Under the pieces are notes generated by a model. That model ran no database searches and was not told the origin of the DNA. It saw only the letters and a program-made list of their open reading frames with translations. This document shows positions 35,365 through 46,003 of a stretch of DNA of 64,000 nt, piece by piece. Within the stretch, counting starts at the first letter, position 1; each line of letters starts with the position of its first letter. The translations under genes and the position numbers were made by a program. Source of the DNA: Acanthamoeba sp. SK_2022b. Its lineage: Eukaryota; Discosea; Longamoebia; Acanthamoebidae. The stretch is from contig JANDJZ010000071.1 in NCBI GenBank assembly GCA_027943245.1, positions 1 to 64,000 on the forward strand. The letters are read 5' to 3'.

Positions 35365-37456
35365 CTACTGCTTCTCTTTGGTTGTCTCCACGGCAGCGGC
35401 CTGCACGCGTGGCGTGACGGTGGTGACGTCAGTTAGCTTGGGAAGGCGAGAAGGCGAGGGGAGATCTGGCGTACATATCCGGGGAAATCGTAGTCGAACC
35501 CGAGGGCCTTCAGCTTCTGCCTCCTCTTGTTCTCCCTCGACACGAGCGACTTGGTCAGCTTGTCGTGCTTCGCGGCGCTCCTCACCTGGTGGGAGGGAGG
35601 AGATTTGGGAGGCGAATGAGGGGTGGGGCGCCTGGCGTGGTGAAGGAAGGGTCGGTTGTACCGTGCCCCGCTTCTTCGCCTCGACCTGTCGCCTGTCGAA
35701 GGACGGGTACGCGGACCGGGCGTCCTTGAACATGTGTATGGGGATCTGCGAGAGCGGGATGTACTTGCATCTCAGGATCCTGTTGGAGATGAGGTAACCT
35801 GGTTCGCAAAGCCGAGTCAGCACAGATGAACAATATAAATAAATAAAATTTTACAATAAATAAATAAAAAATAAAAAATAAAAAGCGAGTGGGCCTCAGA
35901 GATCTTGGTGGAAAATGTCGTCATGCAAGAAGTCGAGAGTAGCAAATATTGTATGCATCATCGGTCCACGCGAGCAGTGATTATGAAGAGAATAGAAGGG
36001 CAGAGCATGCTGCGCACCGTGCATCGTTTCGGCGACTACTTGGGCCACCTCCTTGTGCTGGAACAGGATGAAGGCGTAGCCCTTGGACTGCACGCCGAGA
36101 GAATATTAGCCCCAGGCGGAGTTGGCGCGGCAGACACCTCCCATCTATTGGAGATGGCAGACCAAGCTTGGCGTACCCTTCCGGTCTTCTTGCTGAGAGG
36201 GTGAGAGATCCTAAGCACGCGACCAAACTGAGAGAAGAAGCCTGTGTGTGTGGCCGCGAGATGGCGAAGGTGGAGGTGAGCTTGCCGAAGGTCAAGCGCT
36301 CGAGATGGTAGAGGTGGCGGCGACAAGTACCCTTCATCTGCTCCTTGAAGAAACCGCCCGGAAGATGGCCGAGATAAACAGCACCAGCGCCTCTGAAAGC
36401 TGAGTCCATGCGCCTCTTCTTGACTGCGGGCTCTTCCACTTTACCCTTCTTCTCCTTTTTCTTTTGCACCTCCGTGGCCTTAATTTCCTTCTTCTTCTCC
36501 TCCTTGCTCTTTGCCTGCTCGTGCTTGGCCGTCTTGCTCTTGCCTTCTGGCTTTTGCTCGGTGTTGTCTTCTTGGGCGTCACCGTCGTCGTCGTCGTCGT
36601 CGTCTACCTCGGCGTCGGCGTTGAAGTAGTCCTCAACCACCACGTCGTCGTCGCTGTCGCTCTTGAGCGAAATGAAATCTCCCAGCTTCTGCGCCTTCTT
36701 CTTAATCTGCTCTTCATCTTCGCTCTCATCCTCGTCCTCGCCCTCGTTGTCCTCATCTTCGGCGTTCTCTCTGAAATTCTGCAATAATCACAGGAATAAA
36801 GATTAAATCGAGATTTCCAAATTCGTAAATTGAAAGAGATGCTCTGCGATTCGTACCTGGAAAGTGTCCCGCAAGGCCAGCGCGGCCTTGTAGCGGGCCG
36901 ATCCGCTCTCCTTTGCCACAACCTGTTCAAAATCGCTATCCTCGCTGTCGCTCGGCAGGCTGACTTCGCTGTCAACATCCGAATCGTCATCTTCGACATC
37001 CGGCGCGGCCTCTGTGACTTCTTCAACCTTTTTCTCCTCTTCCCACGCCCTCTTTCCCATCCTCTCGGCCTTAGGCTTTCGCTGCTTCCGCGGCTGCTGC
37101 GGAGATGCCTCTTCCGCAGCTACAGCCTTCTTCTTCTCTTCCTTCTTGGCCGCGGGGCTACCCTTTCGCTTCTGGCCCTTCTTGCCCTCTGCAGTCGCGG
37201 CTGTGGTAGGGGTGGAGGCCACCTTCTTTGTCTGCTCCTTTTGGGCTGTGGCGGCCTCAGGTGCGCCCTTTCGCTTCTGGCCCTTTTTGCTAGCATTGTT
37301 GACGGCAGCAGCGGGAGTAGCAGCCTCTTGCACATCCTTCTGCTGCTTCTTATTCTTTACTTCGTTTGTGGCCGCCCCATCATCCGTAAAGTAGCGGTTC
37401 CCACCGCTCGTGGCCTTGCCTCCTCTCCCGCCCCTCTTGGATCCGCGGCTCGACAT
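35365..37456 (-). CDS. NIFK/Nop15-like nucleolar RRM protein
   Basis: Predicted nucleolar RNA-binding protein in large-subunit ribosome assembly. ATG 37456 (MSSRGSKRGGRGGKATSGG) starts a low-complexity N-terminal region of roughly 350 residues, alternating Lys-rich (KKGQKRKG twice) and Asp/Glu-rich tracts (DDDDDDDGDAQED). A single RRM follows with RNP2 AVYLGHLPGGFFKEQMKG, FFSQFGRVLRISHPLSKKTG and RNP1 SKGYAFILFQHKEVAQVVAE. The post-RRM segment YLISNRILRCKYIPLSQIPI then SAYPSFDRRQVEAKKRGT matches the NIFK/Nop15 group. After that come a basic helix (KSLVSRENKRRQKLKALGFD) and a short tail ending ETTKEKQ, stop 35365. The RRM and its flanks are diagnostic. The long N-terminal extension is unlike human NIFK, whose RRM is near the N terminus. 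Confidence 0.8.
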
Positions 37457-38565
37457 GATTACGATTGTCCGAGTGGTTGCGATTTGCGGATAACGGAAAT
37501 CACAAACAATCGAGAACCCCGGCAAACTGGATATCTGTCGACCGAGAAAAACGAGGGAAAGGCAAACTTAATTGCAGGCAAAAACCGGGATTTGTTGCAG
37601 GCAGAGAAGAAAACCCTTCCTCTTCCCGGGTCTGTTCTCTATTCTCCTTCCTGCCTGCGCCCACCTTCATGTGAACTACAAGCCGTGACACGTCCCACAA
37701 GGAAAATAGCCTGCACAAGGTATGCTGTTGCGCTTTTGCACGCGAACTAGCACCATCTCTGAGGTGAAAGGCTGTCAGGTGCCTTATCATCATTTAATAT
37801 GATGCAAGAACGAACGGAGGTCATTTAATATACTCGATTGCTCACAAACATAGTGATCGATTATGCCAATGAACCAACATTTCCTTTCTTTTTCTTATCT
37901 CCGCAACTCAAAATCTCATGCCTTCAATCACCACAGCTACAGGCGCTGAGCTGAATCGAGACATGTGCAGTCTGCGGTGTCGCTCTCCTTTTTGCGAAGG
38001 TAAAAGCACAAATCACTCGCGCAGTGTCGCAGACCGTGCAGATGATGCTTAAACTATAACTGTTGAGGCTCAGCCGGAACACTGGCTGGGCTGCTTGAAA
38101 AACACAAACACTGATTACAGTGTTGTTCCGTCCTTCTACGCTCTTCGCCCTCCTAGATTAAGCTAATCTCCCGTTTCGCCCAGGGCCCTTTTGTAGCCGG
38201 AGCCGCAACGCACAGAGCATGCAACACTGCAGTAGAAGGTGCGCTTGCGATATCTGTTTTGTTTTAAAATTGGCGTCGTGATGTATCTTTCAACGATTGT
38301 TACTATTGAGTCCTCCGGGATCAATGAGAATAACTAAGGGGTTTATCTGAACACTCGCTATGTGTTGTTTCACTACTGCCACCTCTCCTCGACCCTGCTT
38401 AACTGATCCGGTTTATGTTTTGCTGGTGCAGGTTCGTGCTATCCTGCCCTTCGCTCTGACAAGACAGCCTGATAAATTGGAAAATTTAGAAAATAATATA
38501 AAATAAACGAGGAGCTTTGTTTTTAAATCATATATTTTTTTCCCAGTAAAGCGAAATAATTCAAG
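37457..38565. other. 1.1-kb divergent intergenic region with small hairpins
   Basis: Longest gene-free stretch in the window, between the NIFK-like gene (-) and RecQ (+). No supported ORF. Near RecQ it is AT-rich and includes a pyrimidine tract ending CCCAG at about 38,545, which could be the acceptor of a 5'-UTR intron. In the middle are two adjacent inverted repeats: GCTCAGCC (38068-38075) with GGCTGGGC (38084-38091), one G-U pair; and AACACTG (38107-38113) with CAGTGTT (38118-38124). A small RNA gene is possible but matches none I could recall. Confidence 0.45.
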
Positions 38566-41500
38566 ATGCTGCGCGTTTGTCGGCCACGCGCTAGCGGATG
38601 GGCACCCTCACGTGTGGGCCGTCTGCCTGGTGCCTCCCACGTTTCACCAATCGACCCGCCAATACCCGTCACACAGCTCTGTCGCCATGTGGGTAAGATT
38701 TTTAGATCTTCAGCAATGGTTGCATCTTCTTCTTGGTCTTAATTTAAGCGCCACGCAGTCTTGGGCACACGAGCGTGGAGCGGCGACTTCGGCAGGGGCG
38801 TGCGGTGGTTCACTAGGACTGCGGCACCACTGCGCCGAAGTGCCTCTACGTCCGCAACCGCCAATCGCCCTGGTAAGAAGGCAACTGCAGTAGCCCTCGA
38901 CCAGCAGGGCGTGGGGCAGGCCACGCACGACCTCGAAGAAGAGCTGAAGAAACACTTTGGCTTCACCACGTTCACACCCGGCCAGGAGGCGATCATCACG
39001 TCGATACTGAGCGGCCGTGACACCCTCGCGGTCCTGCCCACGGGAGGAGGCAAATCATTGTGCTACCAGCTCCCGAGCGTGCTACACACTTCGGGCGTAG
39101 CGATTGTGATCTCCCCGCTCATCGCACTGATGAAGGTACACACACACAACACACACACAACACATACATCACACAGCACATGCGAACACGAGTGCTGGGC
39201 TGACTGTGTGTACCGTAGGACCAATGCGACTCGCTTCAGCGGAAGGGGATCAAGGCAGCGACGATCAACAGCTTCCAGTCAAACGTCGAGCAGGCGCAGG
39301 TCATGAACGAAATGGTGCGCGGGGCCTACAAACTGGTCTACGTCTCCCCCGAGCGATTCAAGAGCGAGGCGTTCCTCGCCGCCCTGGTGCTTTCCCTCTT
39401 TCTCTCGGCGGGCCTTTGGCCGTTGCCGGAGGGGCTGCTGCTCATCTCTCTCGTCTACAGGAGAAAACAACGGTGTCCCTGTTCGCTGTGGACGAGGCGC
39501 ACTGTATCTCGCAGTGGGGCCACGACTTCCGGCCCGACTAGTGCGTGTCCCCTCGTCGGCAGTGTGATCGTTTCATCTGCTCCGCTCCCTTCCCAGTGTC
39601 TGGCGGCGACTCACTCGAGAGAGCGCGCGCCAGTGCGAGACTAGGCGCCGTTGTGGATCGGCTGGTGTCGGCCCGCGGCGGCAGGCCCGTCGTCGCGGCG
39701 TTCACCGCCACGGCCGGCGTCCAGGTGCGCAAGGACATCCTCGACCGGCTGCGGATGCGCAAGCCCTTTGAGCTGGTCCAGGGCTTTGCCCGGCCCAACC
39801 TCTCGCTCCACATCACCCAGACTCAAGGTGCCGCCGACAACGACACACCCACACACCCACACACCCACACACCCACATCAGACTGACCTGGAGACGATAT
39901 TGCCTGGCCACGCAGAGGCGAGTCGTCGCCGGGCCTACCGGGAGTCGCTCAACGAGATCAAGGTGCTCAGGATGAAGGAGATCGTGCACGAGATGAAGAA
40001 GGGCATCATCTACGTGTCGACCCGAAAGCGAGTCGACGCCGTGCTCCGGTTGCTTCGGGATTGGGGCGTCGAGAAGTGCGAGGGGTATCACGCCGGGATG
40101 AGCGACGCCAAGCGGGACTCGGCACAGGTTCGGGGGGGGGGCTGCCACTGGCTCATTTTGTGTCGACACTGCAGGCGCTCACCCGTGCCTGCGCGTGCGC
40201 GTGTCCAACAGGAGCGGTACATGTCCGGGGAGTGTGACGTGATGGTGGCGACGAACGCCTTCGGGATGGGCATCGACCGGTACCCGTTCATGCGTGTCCC
40301 CACCCCCTCTCCCTGTTCGCTGTGCTCTGTGTTGGCTGACCCGTTTGCTTGCTTTGGCTGTGCGCCGGCTGGGGCGGGGCTAGGCCGGACGTGCGCTTCG
40401 TGCTGCACTTTGCGATGCCGGCGAGCGTGGAGGCCTACTACCAGGAGGTGGGCAGGGCGGGACGCGACGGCGCTCCCGCGCGATGCGAACTTCTGTTCGA
40501 TAAGGAGGACATCATACTCCAGCAGTATTTCATCGAGGTGCGAGCGCAGTTGTGTGCGTGTGCGTGTGCGTGTGCGTGTGTGGGTGCGTGCGTGCGTGCG
40601 TGCGTGCGCGTGCGTTAACCTGTTCGACGACAGACAGGCAACCCAAGGCGTGAGTTCGTCCAAAACGCATGGCGCGCCCTCTTGAACGTGCACCGCACTC
40701 AGCTCGAGGAGAGGGACAGGGAAAGAGACCTGGGCCTGTGGGACGACCACGAGGAGGCGGGCGACGCGAAGCAGGACCTCCCCTTTCATCACACGGCGCC
40801 GACGGGCGATGAAGACGACGAGGACAAGGCGATCGACAAAAAGCGGGTAGGCGCCCTCCACTCCACTCTCCCGATGTCTGGCCTGTCGTGGGTAGGCGTG
40901 GGTGGGCTTGGGACTCACCCGCGACCGACCGACGCAGGTTCTGGTCAGGCGGCATAGATCGGAGCTGGGCGACAACGACCTCGTGATCTCGCTCGTGGAC
41001 CTGGCCGAGCTGGTGGAAGCCGACGCGACTGGGCTGTCGCGATGCATGAACATCCTTGGTGCGCCTCTCCGCCTTGTGGCGTGGCCCGTCCAAGACACGG
41101 CGGAGGCGGGGCCGTGCCTGTATTGGTGGCGGCGGCCGCGTGTGGTTCACCGCCGGTGTTTGGGGGGGGGGCTGCGCAGAGAGCAATGGCTACCTGGAGC
41201 GATTCCAGGTGGCGGGCGAGCGGGTCCGGGGCACTCGGCTCCTGCGGCCATGGGTTTCCGAGAGGAAGCTGGAACTCGACATGACCGAGGTCGAACAGAA
41301 CAGAGCGCGCCAGCAACAGAAACTCGAGTACCGCTCGTCTTGCCACGCGCGCGCGCACACACGACCTGAACTCACGCGGGCGAATGTGGCAGTGCGATGC
41401 TGGCGTTGATTCACTCGAAGAACACGTGTCGACAGCAATGGATCCTGGACTACTTTGGCGAGGCCAACGCGCGGCCGTGCGGCCGGTGCGACGTGTGCGC

Positions 41501-41945
41501 CGCCTTCCCGGTCGAGTCCAGGTCGGTCGCCGACCGCACGACGATGGCCCACGCGCTAGAGGCCGTGCGGGAGACCACCGAGAAGATCACACAGATGTAC
41601 AAGTGGGGCAGCAGGAGCGATGTCGTGGGCATCGCCGGCGCTACGAAGGAGCAGCTCATCCTAATGCTGCTGGGCAGTCGGGCCAAGGAGATGGCCCAGG
41701 TCGGCCTCGACCGGCTCGAGAGCTACGGCAAGATGCGGCCCAGGAAGAGCAAGGCCAAGACCGGCACCGGCGCCGCCGCCAGCAGCGCCGAGGCGATGAG
41801 GAACGTGTTCGCCACGCTCGAAAAGGAGGGATACGTGGAGAGCCGCGGCGACGAGGAAGACGAGCACGTCAAGCATCCGCGCGTCTTGTTTCTCACGCCC
41901 CAAGGACGACAATGGCTGCAGGACCGTGGCTTGCTGCGCAAGTGA
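38566..41945 (+). CDS. RecQ-family DNA helicase, bacterial-like architecture, probable organellar presequence
   Basis: ATP-dependent 3'-5' DNA helicase. The N terminus [20 protein letters not shown] is Arg-rich and free of acidic residues, like a mitochondrial presequence; a second Arg-rich stretch follows the first intron. Helicase motifs: Walker A in [17 protein letters not shown], Ia [85 protein letters not shown]-terminal order is winged-helix-like segments ([20 protein letters not shown] then ESNGYLERF), a helical block, then the Zn module ([21 protein letters not shown]), then a further winged-helix-like domain ending [18 protein letters not shown]. Placing Zn cysteines after a winged helix resembles a bacterial (Bacteroidota-type) RecQ group more than eukaryotic BLM/WRN. 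About ten introns; AATAAA at about 41,986. Confidence 0.87.
39836..39877. repeat. Intronic ACACCC repeat in RecQ
   Basis: Tandem CACACACCC-type tract just upstream of the acceptor before the exon [15 protein letters not shown]. Confidence 0.85.
40550..40615. repeat. Intronic GTGCGT repeat in RecQ
   Basis: TGTGCG/GTGCGTGC tract in the intron after the exon ending [11 protein letters not shown]-rich tract on the sense strand. Confidence 0.85.
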
Positions 41946-42126
41946 GGGACGCTCACCCAACAACCCAGGTCTAAATTCGCACCGAATAAACAATTAAATG
42001 AAAACAATTAATAAATTAATTAAATAAATAAACGTCCAGTTACGACCGTTGAGCTCAGCAGGGTAGTGTTCGTAATAAATAGATTGGAGGCCAGCTCCAC
42101 TGTGCGCGTTCTCGAGACATCGGCGG

Positions 42127-42526
42127 TTAATGGTCGTCTCGCTTCTTGAGGCCATGGACGGCCCATCGGCCGGTGGAGAAGAGCCACGAGTCCTTCCCGA
42201 ATTCCTCGGTGAGGTCGTCCTTGAGGCCCAGCGTGATGATGTCGCAGTTGTGCGGGTTGGCGATCGTGTCAAAGTCAGCCACCTTCAAGTGCAGGTATCG
42301 CATCACGAAGCATCTGCGCAGCACAGCAACCACGACACATACAACAGCAGTGCGGGAAGTCACACAATGATCAGATACAGTGACTTTTGCTCGCGAGAGA
42401 GTGCATAGGAGCGAACCTGATGGTGAGGCCATGTGACACGATGAGGACCTTGACTGGTTTGTGCTCTCGCTCGGCCTTGCGCTCGACCTGACGAATGAGG
42501 CTCTCCATGAAGATGCTCGTCCTGCA

Positions 42527-42592
<66 letters not shown>

Positions 42593-43375
42593 ATGCGTAG
42601 GGCTGGTTAGCAGGCCATCGCGCCGCTGTGGTGTCGGCTCTATGGCAACGCGTTACCGATCGTAGCAGTCGGCGGGGCTCTCGCCGCCGTTGAAACGATA
42701 GTAGAACCAGCCGTGCCGCTCGCGCTTGGCCTCCTGCGCCTGCAGGTCATCGTATCCGTGGTCCACCTCCCTGCGTGTCGTGTGCATTGCCCATCTCTGC
42801 ATTAGCGCTTGGTGGGTGTGAGCGTGAGTGGGGTGCTGGGCGCCATGCCTCAATCGTGGGTCTTCGCGTATGCGGTAGGGGCGGGGCGGGGCGTCGCCAG
42901 CCCTCTCGTCATCGCTGCTGTCGCCTTCGTCGCCGGATGACAGCTCGTCGACGTCATCCTGGTTGTCTGCCCCGTGTTTGAGATAGTCTTCCTGCACTCC
43001 ACCGCCTCGGAGGATCTCTTCGAGAGTCTGCTGCGCTCGTAGGTAAGGCGAGCAGAAGATGAGACAATCATCGATGAAGTCGGGGCCGATCTTCGTCCCG
43101 GCCTGTCGCGCCTGACGACGTCCTTGTGCCGTGAGGGGGATTATGTGGTCGCCCACTTCGAGGTGAGACAGGTGGCCGGTGTTGGCCATCGACTCGCCAT
43201 GTCGCACGAGCTTGATCGTCGCTCGAAACGTGGCCGTCCATCTTCGCTGTTCGAGATTTTGTGCAAGATGTGCGTTGTGGCGACCAACATGTCGAAGATG
43301 GGGGAGAGAGGAGAGTAGCAGAGGAGAGCGGTGAGGGGGAAGCGAGGCACAGCTGCTCCATGACCGTCTAAGCAT
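42127..43375 (-). CDS. Histidine phosphatase superfamily protein (phosphoglycerate-mutase-like)
   Basis: Two-His phosphatase fold. ATG 43375 begins a basic, hydroxylated N terminus (MLRRSWSSCASLPPHRSPLL), possibly an organelle-targeting segment. The catalytic RHG motif is in IKLVRHGESMANTGHL. Then come LTAQGRRQARQAG and FCSPYLRAQQTLEEIL, where the S-P-Y-x-R block is typical. The second catalytic His is in KVLIVSHGLTIR. The C terminus is DTIANPHNCDIITLGL then GRWAVHGLKKRDDH, stop 42127. Between the conserved halves is an acidic, probably disordered insert (QDDVDELSSGDEGDSSDDER). Four introns; the one before TSIFMESLIRQVERKAERE holds a 60-bp tract, (TG)n on the sense strand. Substrate unknown: members act on phosphosugars, proteins or polyphosphates. 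Its orientation is convergent with RecQ. Confidence 0.83.
42527..42590. repeat. Intronic (CA)n on plus strand ((TG)n in gene sense)
   Basis: Uninterrupted dinucleotide tract inside a histidine phosphatase intron. It ends at CACCAGG-type acceptor sequence on the minus strand (read 5' to 3' as (TG)n, then GTGCAG). Confidence 0.95.
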
Positions 43376-43817
43376 CTTGCCAGCAGAACTAAACTAGCAG
43401 AGAAAATGGCAAGAGAAAAGGCACGAAGGCCAAGCAAGCCAACTCCTGCGTGGGAGTTGCGACGGCCTGTTATGAACGGCACAGGTGGGACTGCAAGGGT
43501 GACCTGATTTTCACCACATGCTTGTCTTCATGATCTCACGCCAGTACTGGAGTGACATCAGACCCGCACGCTGATCCGTGCGTTTTGTGTGGGTTGATAC
43601 ACCATGGGCAAGGGAGGGAGCTTGGGAGAACGGAAGAAGCGGTGGAAGAAGAAGGCGATTTTCCAGCGCCTCGGTCCCGCGTGCTGGCAACTTCGGCGGA
43701 ACCAAGTCAGTTGTCGCCTTCGGGCGTGCATTGTGCGCCAACCCCGACGTCGTTCTGGTCTCCACAACGTAAAAGGCCGGCAAACAAAGGGGCTTGGTGT
43801 CGCCTCTTTCTCACAAC
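43376..43817. promoter_or_regulatory. Divergent intergenic region
   Basis: 442 bp between the histidine phosphatase (-) and Rab32-like (+) starts. It contains an 83-codon basic ORF from ATG 43604 that overlaps the Rab ATG in another frame and looks non-coding. It probably holds promoters and 5' UTRs of both genes. Confidence 0.45.
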
Positions 43818-44711
43818 ATGTCCCTTGGCTCTTTGTCGTCTGTGGTCGATGCTGAAGGTTCGGCGCCTGCTGAGTTCAACTACAAAGTCTTGCTGGTACT
43901 CCTTCCAAGGATATGGCAGCTCTCTGGGTGGCTGTGGTGAAGGTGGGCTCACGTACACCACGTATCGGCAGGTGGGAGACCACTATACGGGCAAGACGGC
44001 CCTCGTTCAAAGATACCTGGAGGGGAAGTACACAGGCAACTACAAATGCACCATTGGAGTCGACTTTGCCCTAAAGACGTTCAAGCACCGTGATGGTGCC
44101 ACCATCAACCTGCAGCTGTGGTGAGTCTCTCGTTGTCGTTTTCGCTTTCGTTCTTCGGCTCGATCTTAGAAAAGTTATTCGTTGATTCACGCCAGGGACG
44201 TGGTTGGCCAAGAGCGCTTCGGGCATCTGACCCGGTGCTACTACAAGGAAGCCGCAGGGGTGCTCATCTGTTTTGATATCACAGACGGCGCCACGTACAA
44301 CAACGTGAGCAAGTGGAAGGAGGACGTCGACAACGTACATTCACTTCCTTGTCATCGCGTCGATAGTTAACTCACGTCGTTGAACTGATGAGACAGAAAG
44401 TGCGACTGCCCAACGGCCAAAAGATACCAGCCGTGCTATTAGCCAATAAGGGCGACCTCGTCCGCGAGCCCGTGAGTGCAGAGATCATGGACGAGTTCTG
44501 TCGGAGCAACGGCTTTGTCCAGTGGTTCGTCACATCGGCCAAGGAGAACATCAACGTCAGCGAGGCGATGGAGTACCTGGCCGAAGTCATACACAGGAAC
44601 AAGGACGCCGACACCGCTAAAACTTTGAGCCAAGACATCATCTGCCTCAGTCCAGAGCTTCAACTTGGCCGAGGCCGAACGTCGACAAAACGGAAGAGCT
44701 CATGCTGTTGA
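43818..44711 (+). CDS. Rab32-like small GTPase
   Basis: Membrane-traffic GTPase of the Rab32/38 type. ATG 43818 (MSLGSLSSVVDAEGSAPAEF). G1 is VGDHYTGKTALVQRY after joining NYKVLL to VGDHY across an intron at about 43,897-43,972. Switch I contains TIGVDFALKTF. G3 is WDVVGQERFGHLTRCYYKEA. G4 is LLANKGD. G5 is VTSAKENINVSEAM. KWKEDVDN then KVRLPNGQKIPAVLLANK is characteristic of Rab32, as is FVQWFVTSAKENIN. The C terminus KRKSSCC carries a dicysteine for geranylgeranylation. G3 reads DVVGQ where Rab32 has DIAGQ and most Rabs DTAGQ, an unusual substitution next to the catalytic Gln. Three introns. The likely role is biogenesis of lysosome-related or phagosomal compartments (inference from family). 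Confidence 0.9.
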
Positions 44712-44898
44712 TGATCTGGAAAAGTCGCGTTCATGTAGATATCTGTACAAAACACGATACATAGCGCCGCTGTGACTGCAAGGGTTGGTTGTGGCGTGAT
44801 GGAGCGCCAACTTAGTATCGTCTGTGGATTCAAATATGTTCAGGATATGTACAATATAGCACTTGTCACCCAAGGCTTGCCCTATTGACCTGGACTGA

Positions 44899-46003
44899 TC
44901 AGAGGCACAGGTCCGTGAGGCCGCGGTAATGCTTGCCGTCGTAGGAGAGCTTCGACAGCCGACCCTCGTGCTGGAGACGCAGAGCAGTCTGATGGCAGGG
45001 TGTCCATTGGGAAGCGCCTTCGGCGTTGTCGTGCTCGTGTCCGACGAGGCGACCGATGAAGACGTGGCACGTCTCCTGGAACTTGGACACACGGTAGCAG
45101 CACCGCATTCGTCTGTGGGGCGCCTTGCACCCCCACAGGCAAGACATGCTGGTCTCCTCCTCCTCGTGCAGCCCACACTTGGAATTCCCACTGGCCCTGA
45201 TGAACTTGGGTCTGGCTTCTTCCGAGTAGTGGCCGTAGATGGCGAAGTGGAGGGTGTCCGGGAACTGGGTGATGGTCAGTCCAGGTGTGTTCCAAGCGTA
45301 ACCCCCAATGTGTTACCGTACCTTAGACTTCATGGTCTCCTCGGACAGTGTTGTGTTGGCAAAGAGTTCGATGGTCAACACCGTGTCTGGAGCAATGGAG
45401 GACTTGTAGCTCAGTTTCATCTTGCTCGAGAGCAGCGTGGCCGTGCTTTGATCTACCACCGACATTATCTTTGCAAAAGAAAAGCACACATCAGTGGTTG
45501 CGACGTTGTGTGTATGGTAGACGCTGCTGTACCTGGTGCGTGACGTCACCCACCCTTAATTCTCTTTCCACAATCTTGTGGGTCGGCTGATCCGCGCTGT
45601 GGATGACGGCGTGGGCCAGTTGGACCGCTCCCCTGTGTTCGCCGCGCATGAATCGCAGGACAAAGATCAGCAGCTCGGTGTGGTCCTCCGGCTGCCCTCT
45701 GGGCGCCATCAAGAACGACACTCGGTTGCTGCGATCGGCCACGAACAGCAGCTGGGAACGGCTCATGTCGTAGCCCGCCACGTTATCCATTGTGAGCGAG
45801 GTGGTCACCAACTCGCCGGCCGACTGCAACGTCGTGAAGTGCAGCTTCACTGCCGTGTTGAGCCCCATGTCCTGGACGATGTAGGACATCATCTGGCCTC
45901 GCACTCTCTGCAAGGTGGTGGCTGGAGGAGTGGCTACTCCATTTGCTTCCGCGTGGGCCAGGAGTGCAAGCAGGGCGAGGACGAGCGTCGCAGTCGCGGA
46001 CAT
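44899..46003 (-). CDS. Secreted protein of unknown function, Cys-rich C terminus
   Basis: ATG 46003 with a clear signal peptide (MSATATLVLALLALLAHAEA). The mature part continues RVRGQMMSYIVQDMGLNTAV, LHFTTLQSAGELVTTSLTMD, QLLFVADRSNRVSFLMAPRG and LLIFVLRFMRGEHRGAVQLA. A second exon (IMSVVDQSTATLLSSKMKLS then LTIELFANTTLSEETMKSKV) follows. The last exon, read in the frame ending at TAA/stop 44899, contains MSCLWGCKAPHRRMRCCYRV, FQETCHVFIGRLVGHEHDNA and a final YDGKHYRGLTDLCL. That frame was chosen because it carries Trp, Tyr and paired Cys, and ends cleanly. No membrane anchor is evident. No family recognised. Like the secreted gene at 23.9 kb it has a signal peptide and beta-like pattern, but no clear sequence similarity to it was noticed. 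Confidence 0.6.

Noticed and set aside
43604..43855. 83-codon basic ORF starting MGKGGSLGERKKRW
   Set aside because: It overlaps the Rab32-like start in another frame, lies in the divergent promoter and has no domain. Best read as 5' UTR/promoter sequence.
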